From NCBI RefSeq assembly GCF_019059575.1, contig NW_024881700.1:744001-808000 (forward strand): a stretch of DNA of 64,000 nucleotides. The letters are read 5' to 3'. The DNA is from Amphibalanus amphitrite (Eukaryota > Arthropoda > Thecostraca > Balanomorpha > Balanidae). Both the position numbers and the translations under genes were made by a program. A model generated the notes under the pieces. It did not search any database, had not been told where the DNA came from, and saw only the letters and a list, made by a program, of their open reading frames with translations. Shown in pieces: positions 12,661 through 22,752 of this stretch. Positions within the stretch are counted from its first letter, which is position 1; each line of letters opens with the position of its first letter.

Positions 12661-15600
12661 TGATACAGCAACTGTCAGCCGAGACTGGAGAAAGATGGAG
12701 TGGGTCGCCCACCGGCCGCACAGTGATCGATGTGCGTTTGTGAGCCACCTGCGCCCCTGATGTGCGCACTGCAGTGTCGCCCCACAAACATCGCTTCATC
12801 ATGAGGAAATGTGCCGAGCGAAGGCAAACAATGAAATGTCACACTTAGTAGGTCTGTGATAAATCTGAGCAAAGCCGGTTGTTGGCGAGTGAAAAGAAAT
12901 GCGGATCACCTTATCGCACATGGAATACAATATCATCAACTGTAGTCTGTACCTACCAAAAAATGCATTGCTTTGATCAGCATCTAAAGAAATACAAAAA
13001 AAATACTAGCAGTTCTGTTCCCTCAATGTCTCAGGAATGAATACAGAAATGGCTATAAAAACCTCCGCTTCAATATAAGGTGCACCAAATGTTAGCTTTT
13101 GCTAAAAACTTCATCATTCAACGAAAGTGATTTAGTGAACAATGTCTAGCGCAACAACAAAGCGAATAGAAACAAGTTCACGGCACCTTTGTCAACAGTT
13201 CTCACGATCAAAAAATTTCATCCCGCTATATGTGAACAAACGGTGCTTATGCACCTAATTACCATTTCCGACAATCAGGGTCATCAGCATCTGTATAAGT
13301 TCCTTCTGGGAATGAAAGGGGGCCACGATGTTGAGGTATTATCTACAAAGTCAGTAGTCCCAATCCCCAGACATTTGGAAATAATATAAATTGTGCATGC
13401 AGAGCATTAAATGATTGACAATGTTATCAAATATTATCCAACCAATTAGGTAATAAGCAATCAATTGGGTAGTGGGTACTGTAGGCACCTTTGACATCAC
13501 CATTAATTTTGTTTGAAGGATCAAAGAAACCAATCCAAGGCATGTAATGCACGCCCTTTCCCACGTCCAGCGACTTGTCCAGCAGTGTTCATCGTCCAAT
13601 CCCTCCATCTGAAGCGACTGAGATGAGCTTCTTCACAGAACCTCATACTACATCGCCAGATTGAGCGATTGTCAGAAACAACCCGATTGTCACTTGTGTA
13701 CGATGGAAACCGATACCGTAGCCGTGAGTGATGATATCGAGACCGTCTACTACGATAGCTGACACAACACGACTTTGGCCGTCTGAGCAAAACGAAAAAA
13801 GGCAGAAGCAGGTAAACAAGTATGCGATTCCGTGTCAGCGGGTACGTTCCCACAGGTCGTTACACGAGTAAATATCGCCCGGCGAAGAAACGAAACACTT
13901 CCTTATTGCAGCTATGCTTATTTGTGGATGAAGCATATCCAAAAGTAGCAAACAAAGGAGATTCACAGTTCACACGGCCAAATTCGGTAGCAAAAAGCAC
14001 ATGTCATTTTAATTGTGAACAGGAATAGCACACATTCTTCTGTACATACCGAGAATGCCGATGAAAGAGACACATTGCAGCCTCTGTAACCAGACACCTG
14101 TGTTCGGACAGTCACTCTGTGCCATGTGACAGGAGCGGGGCTGACGAGCGAGCATACCCCTCGAACCTCGCGAACTTTCCATCTGACCTCGCTGACCTTT
14201 GGGCGACGCAGCGTGGCTAATGACAGGCGGATAGAGATCGGCGGTCACTGGCCGGTACTAACGGCCGTGGCCTCACACACTGGGGCCAATACCCGGACTC
14301 GATTGAGCTGACTTACCAGGAGCAGCGTTGGTAAATATAAATATCTGATAAATAAAAAAATAGCAAGTAGGTGCCTAATGCGGATATTCCTGAATGACAA
14401 ACGCAAATGGGAAGAATTCATATTTTCTTTAGGGCAGCAGCAAAGACAGACGAAAAGTGGCTAGAAGGGTCGACAAAGAAAAAGATACCTACCACTGAAA
14501 AGATATCAAAGATATCACTGAATACCATGTTCCAATTTCACATGTCGAATTTATAATGAACTTTCGACGCATCATAGTAGACTCTTTGAGATGCGTAAAA
14601 AAAACCGACGCCTGAGATCAGCCCGGTGAAATCTTCGTTTCAGTGAAGACGCCTATCATCCAAGCACCGCCCGTTGCTCCACAAGTGACGACCCACGAAA
14701 TCCGTCTATGCAGACACCGTCTCTCCGGGCCACTGGCCCAGGGCGCCCCGTCGAGCGCTTCAATGGCCAGCGTCGCACTTTCGCCGGCGCCGCCACCCAC
14801 AATCATCATCCACCCACGCCCGGCGAGATCACACCCGGTCACGGGACGGCCTTAGGATGGTCACAGCGCGGCCACAGCCCGGTCACAGCGTGATCAAATC
14901 CCGATCACAGGACTGAGGACGGTCACAGGATGATCACAGCACCGTCAACGTTCCGTCACAGCACGATCACAGGACGTCCACAGGTTGTTCACTGGATCGG
15001 ATGCTGACCCGAAAAAGGCCGCCGTCCGCCGCTCGATACAGAAAACGCACCGACGCCGTCTACCGAAAATAAAGCGTACTTGCAGCGCGTATTCGGTCCA
15101 CCAGCAAAGAACGAGAGCAAATTGTATGCTTTGCATGCTATGTGACTGGGCTGCGGGTCTGGTAGTGGTATGTGTGGCATGGTCCGCTAGGTTACAGCGC
15201 GGTTATAATTTATTGATGATTCGTCCGCCGATCGTCGATAACTTGGAATGATTGTTAATTGTTATTGAAGTTAACGAAGGAAACTAAGAAGCACAGGCTA
15301 AGCAGCAGCTGGGTCGGCTGCCGGATGGTAACTACTGGCCCAGTCACGTTTCTGAGCTCAGCAGCCGACATGCTTGGCCGATAGTATGGAAAGACAACAG
15401 CTAAGTAACCATTGTAGCTTAGCTAGGTATTCATTATCTTGGCATACAATTCGGCACAGAGAACATAAATAAACGATATTATTTTCGCTTCACATGTTGC
15501 AAATGTCAAAGGTTACTTGAAAAAAAGGTAAACCTGGGTTCAGGTGTTGAGTTGGATCCGAAAGGTATGCGGCGCAGGCAGTATTGCAGTAATACTAAAT

Positions 15601-16396
15601 ACAGCGCTAACCACGGTCATAGATGCGCGAACAGTGACCCTCCGCCCTGGCATAATAAACTTGAAGGCATTGCTCCAGTACTTCCCACCAATTGTCGATA
15701 TTGTCCTAGCGGTGAGCAATGAATAAATAATAAACATTCTTCACGTCCCCCGATCATCTTGTCAATGGTGGCACACATCAACCCGGCGATTCTTTAAAGG
15801 ACGTTTGTTTAGCAATGCGGACAGTACCACTCTACATAAACCACCGTTGAAGCTTGCAGTGATGTCACGAGGATTGAGTCCCATAAACCATCATATTTCG
15901 ATTTTTAGTACCCCAGTCATCTGCTATTGTGCGTAAAAGGTAAAACTTATGCAGCGGCATCCTACTCAGACCAATCAGAACATTCAGTTTGTCATTAATT
16001 TCAAAAGTCGGTGGCACGCTGGGAATTTCCAGGCCTTGCAGCGGGACTGGCCCGTATCGTTCATTAGGAAGGTACCACATGTTACGGTCATTCCCACTGG
16101 GGCTCAGATTATTTGCTCTTCGAGCTGCTGCAGTCAGGCTGTTGTTTCAGTGGCGTCACCGGGAGCTGCAACACTTGTTTCTCCCAGCTGCCGAGTCGGC
16201 CAAGCTCCCCCCTCCCCCCCCCCCACCAGTTACCCACCCCCATCCCCGACCACACAGCTTCGGGACGACGCTTCAACGGGAGCCTGTGGCGCCGCCACAT
16301 GGCGAGCCAAAATTACTTTGCTAATATGGCCACCCATGCCATCCCATTGCACCAAAAGGTTTCAACATCCAGTGTAAGGAAAATTGAACAGCCAAC
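12661..16396. other. Intergenic stretch with one coding-like fragment
   Basis: The sequence is mostly AT-rich with no confirmed gene. A short coding-like fragment on the minus strand (13427-13585) and a few open stretches near 15500-16080 are not linked by clear splice signals. Confidence 0.5.
13427..13585 (-). pseudogene. Unidentified coding-like fragment (52 codons)
   Basis: A minus-strand frame ending in TGA at 13427-13429 reads as ordinary protein: LDVGKGVHYMPWIGFFDP, then a block ending LLPNWLDNI. An in-frame stop lies just upstream. No clear acceptor precedes the fragment, so it may be a decayed gene or transposon piece or the last exon of something unseen. I do not recognise the family. 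Confidence 0.25.
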
Positions 16397-16525
16397 TGTA
16401 ATAGAATTTAAACAACCGAACACCAGTAGCGCCCAAAAGTCTCTCGTTTTCACAAAATTCTCCAAACAATTATTTCCGCGTGGAATAATTTCACGCACTT
16501 CAATAATCATACCACTTCTGACACA
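16397..16525 (-). repeat. LTR of the miniature LTR element (left copy)
   Basis: This 129-bp copy is nearly identical to 17105-17233. On the plus strand it begins TGTAATAG and ends GACACA. Confidence 0.75.
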
Positions 16526-16693
16526 CGCCCCTCTGATCTTCAAGATCACTAAAACGCACACACACAAAATATCAAAAACGTTATCTTCGGTCATAAAACC
16601 GCGGCCAAGCTAGGCGCCATCGTCGGTCACAAAACCGGGCGCCATAATCGGTAACCATGCACCTTAATCGGTCAACAAACCGGAGCACTCGCC

Positions 16694-16968
16694 GCTCACC
16701 ATCCGGGCACCATCACCGGGCACCATCGCCAGTCTCCAGCACCGGTCTTCATTACCGGTCTCCAGCACCGGGCTCCATCACCGGGCTCCATCACCGGGCT
16801 CCTTCAGCACCGGTCTCCAGCACCGGGCTCCACGACCAGTCACCATCACCGGGCTCCATAACCGCGATCTCCAGCACCGGGCTCCATCACCGGGCTCCAT
16901 CACCGGTCTCCATCACCGGGCTCCATCGCCGGTTACCATCACCGGACTCCAGCACCGGTATCCAAACT
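16694..16968. repeat. Minisatellite with 13-bp CACCGGGCTCCAT-like unit
   Basis: About twenty imperfect units alternate CACCGGGCTCCAT with CACCGGTCTCCAG. The array lies wholly inside the miniature LTR element and accounts for most of its interior. Confidence 0.85.
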
Positions 16969-17104
16969 GGACAAAATCGAATCGATCGTTGGTTCGTTGT
17001 CGTGCCTCGCCTCTTCACCATTTTTAGCTTTCTTTATCTTCTCTGTCGAATTTTCCCTTATTTATACAATACCGTAACTAGACCGAGATAAGGCCGAAAT
17101 AGCT

Positions 17105-17233
17105 TGTAATAGAATTTAAACAACCGAACACCAGTAGCGCCCAAAAGTCTCTCGTTTTCACAAAATTCTCCAAACAACTATTTCCGCGTGGAATAATTTC
17201 ACGCACTTCAATAATCATACCACTTCTGACACA
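17105..17233 (-). repeat. LTR of the miniature LTR element (right copy)
   Basis: This 129-bp partner of 16397-16525 is followed directly by the second copy of the CCAAC target duplication. Confidence 0.75.
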
Positions 17234-17306
17234 CCAACATAGCAGTAAAATAACTAATATGGGTATAACTAATATCGAAGTAAATAAAATAAAGTAAAAT
17301 ATATCG

Positions 17307-17400
17307 GTCCCGTAGCTCAGTCGGTAGAGCGTTGGACTCCGCGTGGTGAGAGCACGAGTTCCCCGATTACAACAGTCCGGGTTCGAAGCGCGACGGGCGC
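17307..17400 (+). repeat. tRNA-derived sequence (SINE head or tRNA pseudogene)
   Basis: An A-box-like TAGCTCAGTCGGTAGAGC and a B-box-like GGGTTCGAAGC lie at tRNA-like places, with GTCCCGT and ACGGGCG near the ends. The anticodon arm does not fold: about 20 extra bases separate the halves. It therefore reads as a polymerase-III promoter of a SINE or a decayed tRNA rather than a working tRNA. Confidence 0.5.
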
Positions 17401-18433
17401 CTACGTTTATGGGCCTCCTGACAGGTATGGTTGCGGTTGGTGGCAGGCCGTAGTCAGGCGATGTCAGTGGGGGGACCGGCCGTGCGCGGCTTTGTGCGCA
17501 TGTTAAACTTTGGACTCTAAATTCTGCCATAGAACCGGAATTGCGCGATCGGAGGGTAGAGGGCAGGGTCAACGCAACAAGCTTCGCTTAGCGGAGAGCA
17601 GGGTATTGATGAGATCCCATGAAGGTTTTCTATTTGCTTATTTAGTTCATGCCAAAAGAAGAGGAACAATTACTGTTCAGTGTCAATGCATATTCTCAGT
17701 ACTCTCACTTTCTTTTTCTTCCCTAATTTTACCTCCCCTATACTCAAAACCTCTTTCCTATCTTGATCTCTGTATCTCTCCTTTCTCGTATTTTTATGAT
17801 ACAAATATAGCACACTGGAAGGAAGCAGAGAAGCACAGAAGGAAGAAAAAAGCACAAAAAAGCACACAGAAGGAAGCAGCACAGCACAAATCACCAGATA
17901 AGCCAGCATCTAATTTACACATTCTAAGTGCCTGGGTCTATGGTTCAAACTGACAGCCATGATTAAAAAGTAGGTAATTTGAGAGAAACAAGGAAAACAC
18001 ATTGGCTTTATGTTTCTGTTTTTCAAGGGGATAGACGTGTTTGAAGATGCTCCGCTTTTTACCGTGTTTCATGCGGAAGGGATTCTAGTTTAGTGTTTAA
18101 ATGTGTATGTAAATGTTGCTAATTTAACGTAGATCATTTGTATTGTTTTGTTTAAGCACAAAAGTGAAAGCTGTGCCTGCCCTAAGTCTTCAAAAATTGC
18201 ATTTTTCTTACTTAAGAACATATTTTCGTATTTGTCGAGGCGGGCAGCTTGTTCTTGATTTTTAATCTGCACACTCGTGAACTCAGCAAGTCGAGGCACC
18301 TCTGCGCCTCTTGCTCCACTTTTCGAAATGGCAGCAAGCTTAAGAAAGCCGAGCCCTGCTGGCCGTCGGAGCTTTTGCTTTGGCTGGTATGGTCAACTTT
18401 GAAGGCTTCAGCTGCTGAGCTGGTAGATGCAAG
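17401..18433. other. AT-rich stretch without identified feature
   Basis: I see no gene here. The 3' half may contain the 5' untranslated part of the LINE that starts coding at 18434. A purine-rich patch with AAGCACA repeats lies at about 17815-17890. Confidence 0.5.
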
Positions 18434-20632
18434 ATGAAGACCAGTCAATGCATAACGCACTGCTGTAGGTGCGTAACAAACCCATGCAAGGCGTGCCGCT
18501 GTGTCAGACTGGGAAACCCGTGCACCACCTGCCGATTCGGGGATAAATGTCCCAACACGACACCATCTGCCACGACCGACATTAACGCTGAAATAGCTAC
18601 CTTGAAGCGAACCGGGCGGATTCTACCCCACGTCCCAAGAGGAGCGCGCATCGCTGTGGCTGACGAACTCGCCCGCCTCATCAACAGCGCCGTCGCTGAG
18701 GGCGCCGAAGGCGCATGGCGCAGACTAATGCGCTTTGCTTACACCGCGCTGAGGGTCAAGGAGCAATCGCAGGAGGCGCCGAGGAGGTCACTAGCTGCAA
18801 AAGTACGCCTAAATCTGACGCAGAACGGGGACCCAGACGGAGCACAGCCATCGGTGCCACCCACCAAGCGCCGCCGCGGTCATCGCCCAGCGGACGATGT
18901 GACAGCGCTGTCCCGACGCGTGGCTTCAAAGCTCACGGACGGCGACATCCGAGGGGCACACCGAACGCTGACGTCCGATGACTCCTACGCACCCCCAGCG
19001 GATGATGTCATCAACATGATGCAAGAAAAGCACCCGAAGCCGCCCGCCGATCTGCGTGACATCCCACCGCCCGATGACAGCCAGGCGCCTCTGGTGGCCT
19101 CTGAGGCGGACGTGATGAAGGCCATCAACTCTTTCCCGCCGAGCTCCAGCGCAGGGCTCGACAGAATCCGACCGGCCCACTTGCGCTCTCTGCTCACCAA
19201 GCACACTGCTGAGGCTGGAGCTCGACTACTCACGGCCCTGACGGCGCTCACAAACCTGGCACTGAGCGGTCGCCTGCCCGAGTGTGTGGTGCCAGCGTTC
19301 TTCGGCGCATCGCTGATCGCGCTCCGAAAGAAGGACGGCGGCCTGCGGCCCATCGCGGTTGGGAGTGTTTACCGCCGCATCGCAGGGAAAGTCGCCGCGG
19401 CAGCCGTCTCTGGGGCTATAGGAGCTCGACTGCGTCCAATACAGCTCGGTGTGGCCACAAGGAACGGCTGTGAGGCGGCGGTGCACGCTGTCAGAGCCTA
19501 CATACAAGGGAGCTCAGAATCGGCCGCAGACAGCAAGATCATGGTCAAGTTGGACGTGTCCAATGCATTTAACACCGTGCGCAGGGACTCCATGATGGAA
19601 GCCGTAATAGAGCAAGCGCCTGCCATCTATCCCTTCGTATGGCAGGGCTACAACACCACCACACCGCTCTTCATAGGCGATTCCAAAATCTTGTCTCAAA
19701 CAGGAATTCAGCAAGGCGACCCACTGAGTTCTCTGCTGTTTTTCCTGACGGTGGATGCCGGCGCCAGGTCTGCAGACACAGATATCAACATCTGGTACCT
19801 CGATGACGGCACGCTGGCGGGATCAGTGCCTGATGTTGTCTCCAGCATCCAACGAGTGAAGGCAGAGCTGAGCAAGGTGGGCCTCACCATAAATCCGACG
19901 AAATGTGAAGCCATTCTCCTGGAAGGATCCAGCGAAGAATCCAAGTCCATCGCTCTACGCCACCTCCACAGCGTCCTGCCAGACATCCGAGAAGTGGCCA
20001 TGAACGAGTTGGAGCTGCTTGGCGCGCCTGTGCACGACGACCAGGTGCGACGTAAGCTTCTACAAGGTCAGCTTATGGTGGAAAAGCTCATCAGACGGCT
20101 GCAGGCCCTGGAGGAGGCACACCAGGCATTCTTCTTGCTGAAGAGCTACGTCAGCCTTCCTCGCGTTCTGTACCTATTACGAAGCTCCCCGGCCTATCGC
20201 CACCCTGCCCTGCTCGTCAAGATCGACGAAACCGTTCGCTACGGCATGGAGGCAATCACGAACGTCCGACTGCGAGGCGACTCATGGCGGCAGGCGACGC
20301 TGCCCGTCAATCTCGGCGGACTTGGTGTGAGGATGGTGACTGACGTGGCCCTTCCTGCCCACATCGCTTCACAAGTGGCCTCCGCTGACACGATCGCAAG
20401 TATCAACGGCTCCGCCGCTGCTCGTGTCGGTGAGGCGACGCGATGCCTGGTCGAAGAGTGGGGGCTCGCACTGGTCTGCCGTCGCCAGATGTGTCCAGAC
20501 AGCGCTATCAGCGTGACTGGGACCGAGCAGCAGCGGAAGCGATCAGTCGGCAGCTGCTGGATGACTGCACGACTGATGTGGACCGGGCGCGGCTCCGAGC
20601 TGCCGCACAACCGCACTCCGGCGCCTGGCTGA
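18434..20632 (+). CDS. LINE reverse transcriptase portion
   Basis: This is a 732-codon frame from an ATG. Residues about 7-40 form a Cys-rich cluster (CCRC, CKACRC, CTTC) that could bind zinc or nucleic acid. Reverse transcriptase motifs follow: SSSAGLDRIRP, GGLRPIAVGS, MVKLDVSNAFN (first catalytic Asp), GIQQGDPLSS and the catalytic WYLDDG near residue 455. The thumb region and LPVNLGGLGVRM follow. The family-like sequence leaves this frame around 20450-20500, where the adjacent frame takes over, so the last ~45 residues printed by this frame are probably not native. It copies the element's RNA at the cut target site. Confidence 0.8.
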   Translation: MKTSQCITHCCRCVTNPCKACRCVRLGNPCTTCRFGDKCPNTTPSATTDINAEIATLKRTGRILPHVPRGARIAVADELARLINSAVAEGAEGAWRRLMRFAYTALRVKEQSQEAPRRSLAAKVRLNLTQNGDPDGAQPSVPPTKRRRGHRPADDVTALSRRVASKLTDGDIRGAHRTLTSDDSYAPPADDVINMMQEKHPKPPADLRDIPPPDDSQAPLVASEADVMKAINSFPPSSSAGLDRIRPAHLRSLLTKHTAEAGARLLTALTALTNLALSGRLPECVVPAFFGASLIALRKKDGGLRPIAVGSVYRRIAGKVAAAAVSGAIGARLRPIQLGVATRNGCEAAVHAVRAYIQGSSESAADSKIMVKLDVSNAFNTVRRDSMMEAVIEQAPAIYPFVWQGYNTTTPLFIGDSKILSQTGIQQGDPLSSLLFFLTVDAGARSADTDINIWYLDDGTLAGSVPDVVSSIQRVKAELSKVGLTINPTKCEAILLEGSSEESKSIALRHLHSVLPDIREVAMNELELLGAPVHDDQVRRKLLQGQLMVEKLIRRLQALEEAHQAFFLLKSYVSLPRVLYLLRSSPAYRHPALLVKIDETVRYGMEAITNVRLRGDSWRQATLPVNLGGLGVRMVTDVALPAHIASQVASADTIASINGSAAARVGEATRCLVEEWGLALVCRRQMCPDSAISVTGTEQQRKRSVGSCWMTARLMWTGRGSELPHNRTPAPG

Positions 20633-21837
20633 ACGCCTTCCCAGCAGCCAGCGTGGGCACGCTGCTCGACCCAGACACCCTACGAACAGCCGTCGCCTTG
20701 CGGGTCGGCGCAGAGGTCTGCGCTCCCCATCGCTGCCGCTGCGGAGCGAACATCGACGAGCGCGGCCTGCACGGCCTCAGCTGCCAGCTGAGCGCCGGCC
20801 GATTCCCCCGTCACGCTGAGCTCAACAGCGTGATTAAGCGCGGACTCGCGGCCGCTGGACTGCCATCGGTCCTTGAGCCGGCTGGCTTGGACCGCGGTGA
20901 TGGACGATGCCCGGATGGCATCACAGCTTTCCCCTACGCAGAAGGGAAGTGCCTCGTCTGGGATGCTACCTGTGTGGACACATTCAGCGCCTCATCAGTC
21001 GCCGCGTCAGCAGCCCGGGCAAGCGCAGCCGCGACCGCCGCCGAGGGACGCTAACGCCGGCGGTATGAGGCCATCAGTCGGCGCTATCTGTTCCGCCCGG
21101 TCGCCGTGGAAACATCCGGAGCACTGGGCTCGGACAGCTGTTCTTTTTTAAAGGACCTCGGCCGACGCATCGTGCAGGTAACCGGAGACCGGCGGGACAT
21201 GGAGCGCCTCATTCAGCGGATATCGGTGGCAGTGGTCCGCGGAAACGCCACGGCCATACGATTAGCGGGAGCCCACGACAGACCTGACGTCAGAACTGCT
21301 GTCACCAGCTTTGACAGAAGCGGTGGCGACAGCCGTGGAAACAGCCACGACGTGGACCGCTGCAGCAGGAGCAGCTGCGGCGAGAGCAGCGATGAATGCG
21401 GCGGCGGCAGCGGCCGAGGAAGCGGCGGCGGTGGAGGTGACAGAAGCACTGGTGAGATCAGCGACGGCTGCGACAACACTGGCGAAGGGAACTGCAGCGT
21501 CGGCTGCGGCAAGGATTCAGCGACAGCTTTGCGACCCGGTCCAGTGATGCCAGTCCGTCCATCTGCAGGGAGTCGCAGTGAGGAGCCTAGCAGAAACCCC
21601 CTAGATGACCCAGACCTGGCCTACTACCTGCTGCCCCGCCGCGAGTCTCCACCGCTTACGGATGCGGACTCGCCGACGACGCAGCAGCTCACCGAGCAGC
21701 TATTATGCCTCTCTCCCAGCTTGGCACAGGACACGCCCCGACCGCCGCGCCCCAATGCACTGACCGCATATGCCGCGCTCCTCGCAGAGATGCGTGAGAG
21801 CATCCGCGACCACGGCGCTGCTCCAGAACCGCTGTGA
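20443..21837 (+). pseudogene. LINE C-terminal part with restriction-like endonuclease, interrupted
   Basis: The frame that takes over after the reverse transcriptase carries CRCGANIDERGLHGLSC (a CCHC-type zinc motif), RHAELNSVIKRG, then RCPDG and VWDATCVDT. The last two are the spaced acidic residues of the endonuclease core. A TAA at 21052-21054 interrupts the frame. The same frame resumes with RRYLFRPVAVETSGALG and DLGRRI, a conserved tail of this group, and then a low-complexity Gly/Ser-rich stretch ending at 21837. One frame change relative to the upstream part plus this stop imply an inactive copy. Confidence 0.75.
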
Positions 21838-22101
21838 ACGATCTGAACATTCTCGACTGTGCTTTGGTTCTGTCAATTACTTATATATTGCATAATTGTA
21901 TTGCAAGTAATGCTTGCGTGTGCCTGATAATTATATGTTCCGACATAAGTGTGCAGGAGTACATAAAGGAAGCAAGTACAAAAAAAGGAAAACACATATC
22001 AATATTTCACTGAGAATAAGGCCTCCTGGGCCCTGGCTCCTACAAATAATAATGGTATCGGTAACCCTGGCGTCACCGGTAATGTTTTCGTTCAAGGTTA
22101 A

Positions 22102-22611
22102 TGTGACCGCCTGTGCGTTTTGCAGCAGTTCGCTTGTTGCCTCAAAGTGGGCTCGTAGCAGGTGTCTCACTCGCCGGGCCCCTCTTAGAGGCGATATCTC
22201 GGTACTCATGTATTATGCCGGGTTGACACAACACACGGTTCCTAAAACGAAAAATCACACAGTCAGGTCCCATACAGCACTTGAGGACTTACTTTTCGCC
22301 TCCTCGCCTGGCGCCGTGCCAAAACGATTTCGATCATTCAACTAGGTAAACGAAAGCGACAAAACACAATAAAAGTACCGAGAAACAGAATAACAAATTA
22401 AATTGAACTAAACCAGCCTAAATAACCTAAAAATAAACATCTTACCGAATTATATCGCTTTTACCACTGCAGACACAGGCCGGCCGCCTTCTACACAGGC
22501 TCGGCGGGGCAAAAACTAAACGTCTCAAACATACATGAGGAGAGCCCACGCTGGAGGTTGCGGCCGGTAAATAAAAGGAATAAAGGACAGAAATACATCT
22601 TCGCGCTTACA
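22102..22611 (-). repeat. 3' LTR of the BEL/Pao element
   Basis: This 510-bp repeat is the same as 29112-29621. In element orientation it runs from TGTAAGCGCG to GGCGGTCACA. Confidence 0.93.
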
Positions 22612-22752
22612 CCCTCCTCCTTGAACCGATCAAGGTTCAACCAAACTCTAGGCTCTCTCCGACCTGATGAAGGCTGGCAAGCCGCCACCAGCTGAACTAC
22701 AACCAATACAAGGTAAGCTATCCAACCTCCACCTGATTCAAACAGAAACCCG

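Larger units (their letters stand above)
16397..17233 (-). mobile_element. Miniature LTR element (TRIM-like)
   Basis: Two 129-bp direct repeats (16397-16525 and 17105-17233), TG...CA-bounded and about 99% identical, enclose 579 bp without coding capacity. The flanks carry the same 5 bases, CCAAC (16392-16396 and 17234-17238), which is a target duplication of the length LTR elements make. The interior is largely a minisatellite. Orientation is inferred as minus because a purine run (AGAGGGGCG on that strand) abuts one repeat like a polypurine tract. I could not identify a primer-binding site. It depends on proteins from another element, and it looks structurally whole and recent. Confidence 0.75.
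18434..21985 (+). mobile_element. LINE with restriction-like endonuclease (CRE/R2-like group)
   Basis: This is a non-LTR retrotransposon with the domain order Cys-rich N-terminus, reverse transcriptase, CCHC zinc motif and a PD-(D/E)xK-type endonuclease at the C-terminus. That order defines the LINEs that use a restriction-like rather than an APE endonuclease. A near-poly(A) stretch about 150 bases after the last stop marks the likely 3' end. The coding region is broken by one frame change and one stop (see the two coding entries). No target duplication was recognised, so the outer limits are approximate. Confidence 0.8.

Noticed and set aside
16397-17233. The 129-bp repeats as a simple segmental duplication
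   Set aside because: TG...CA ends and an exact 5-bp duplication at the outer borders fit an LTR-type insertion better.
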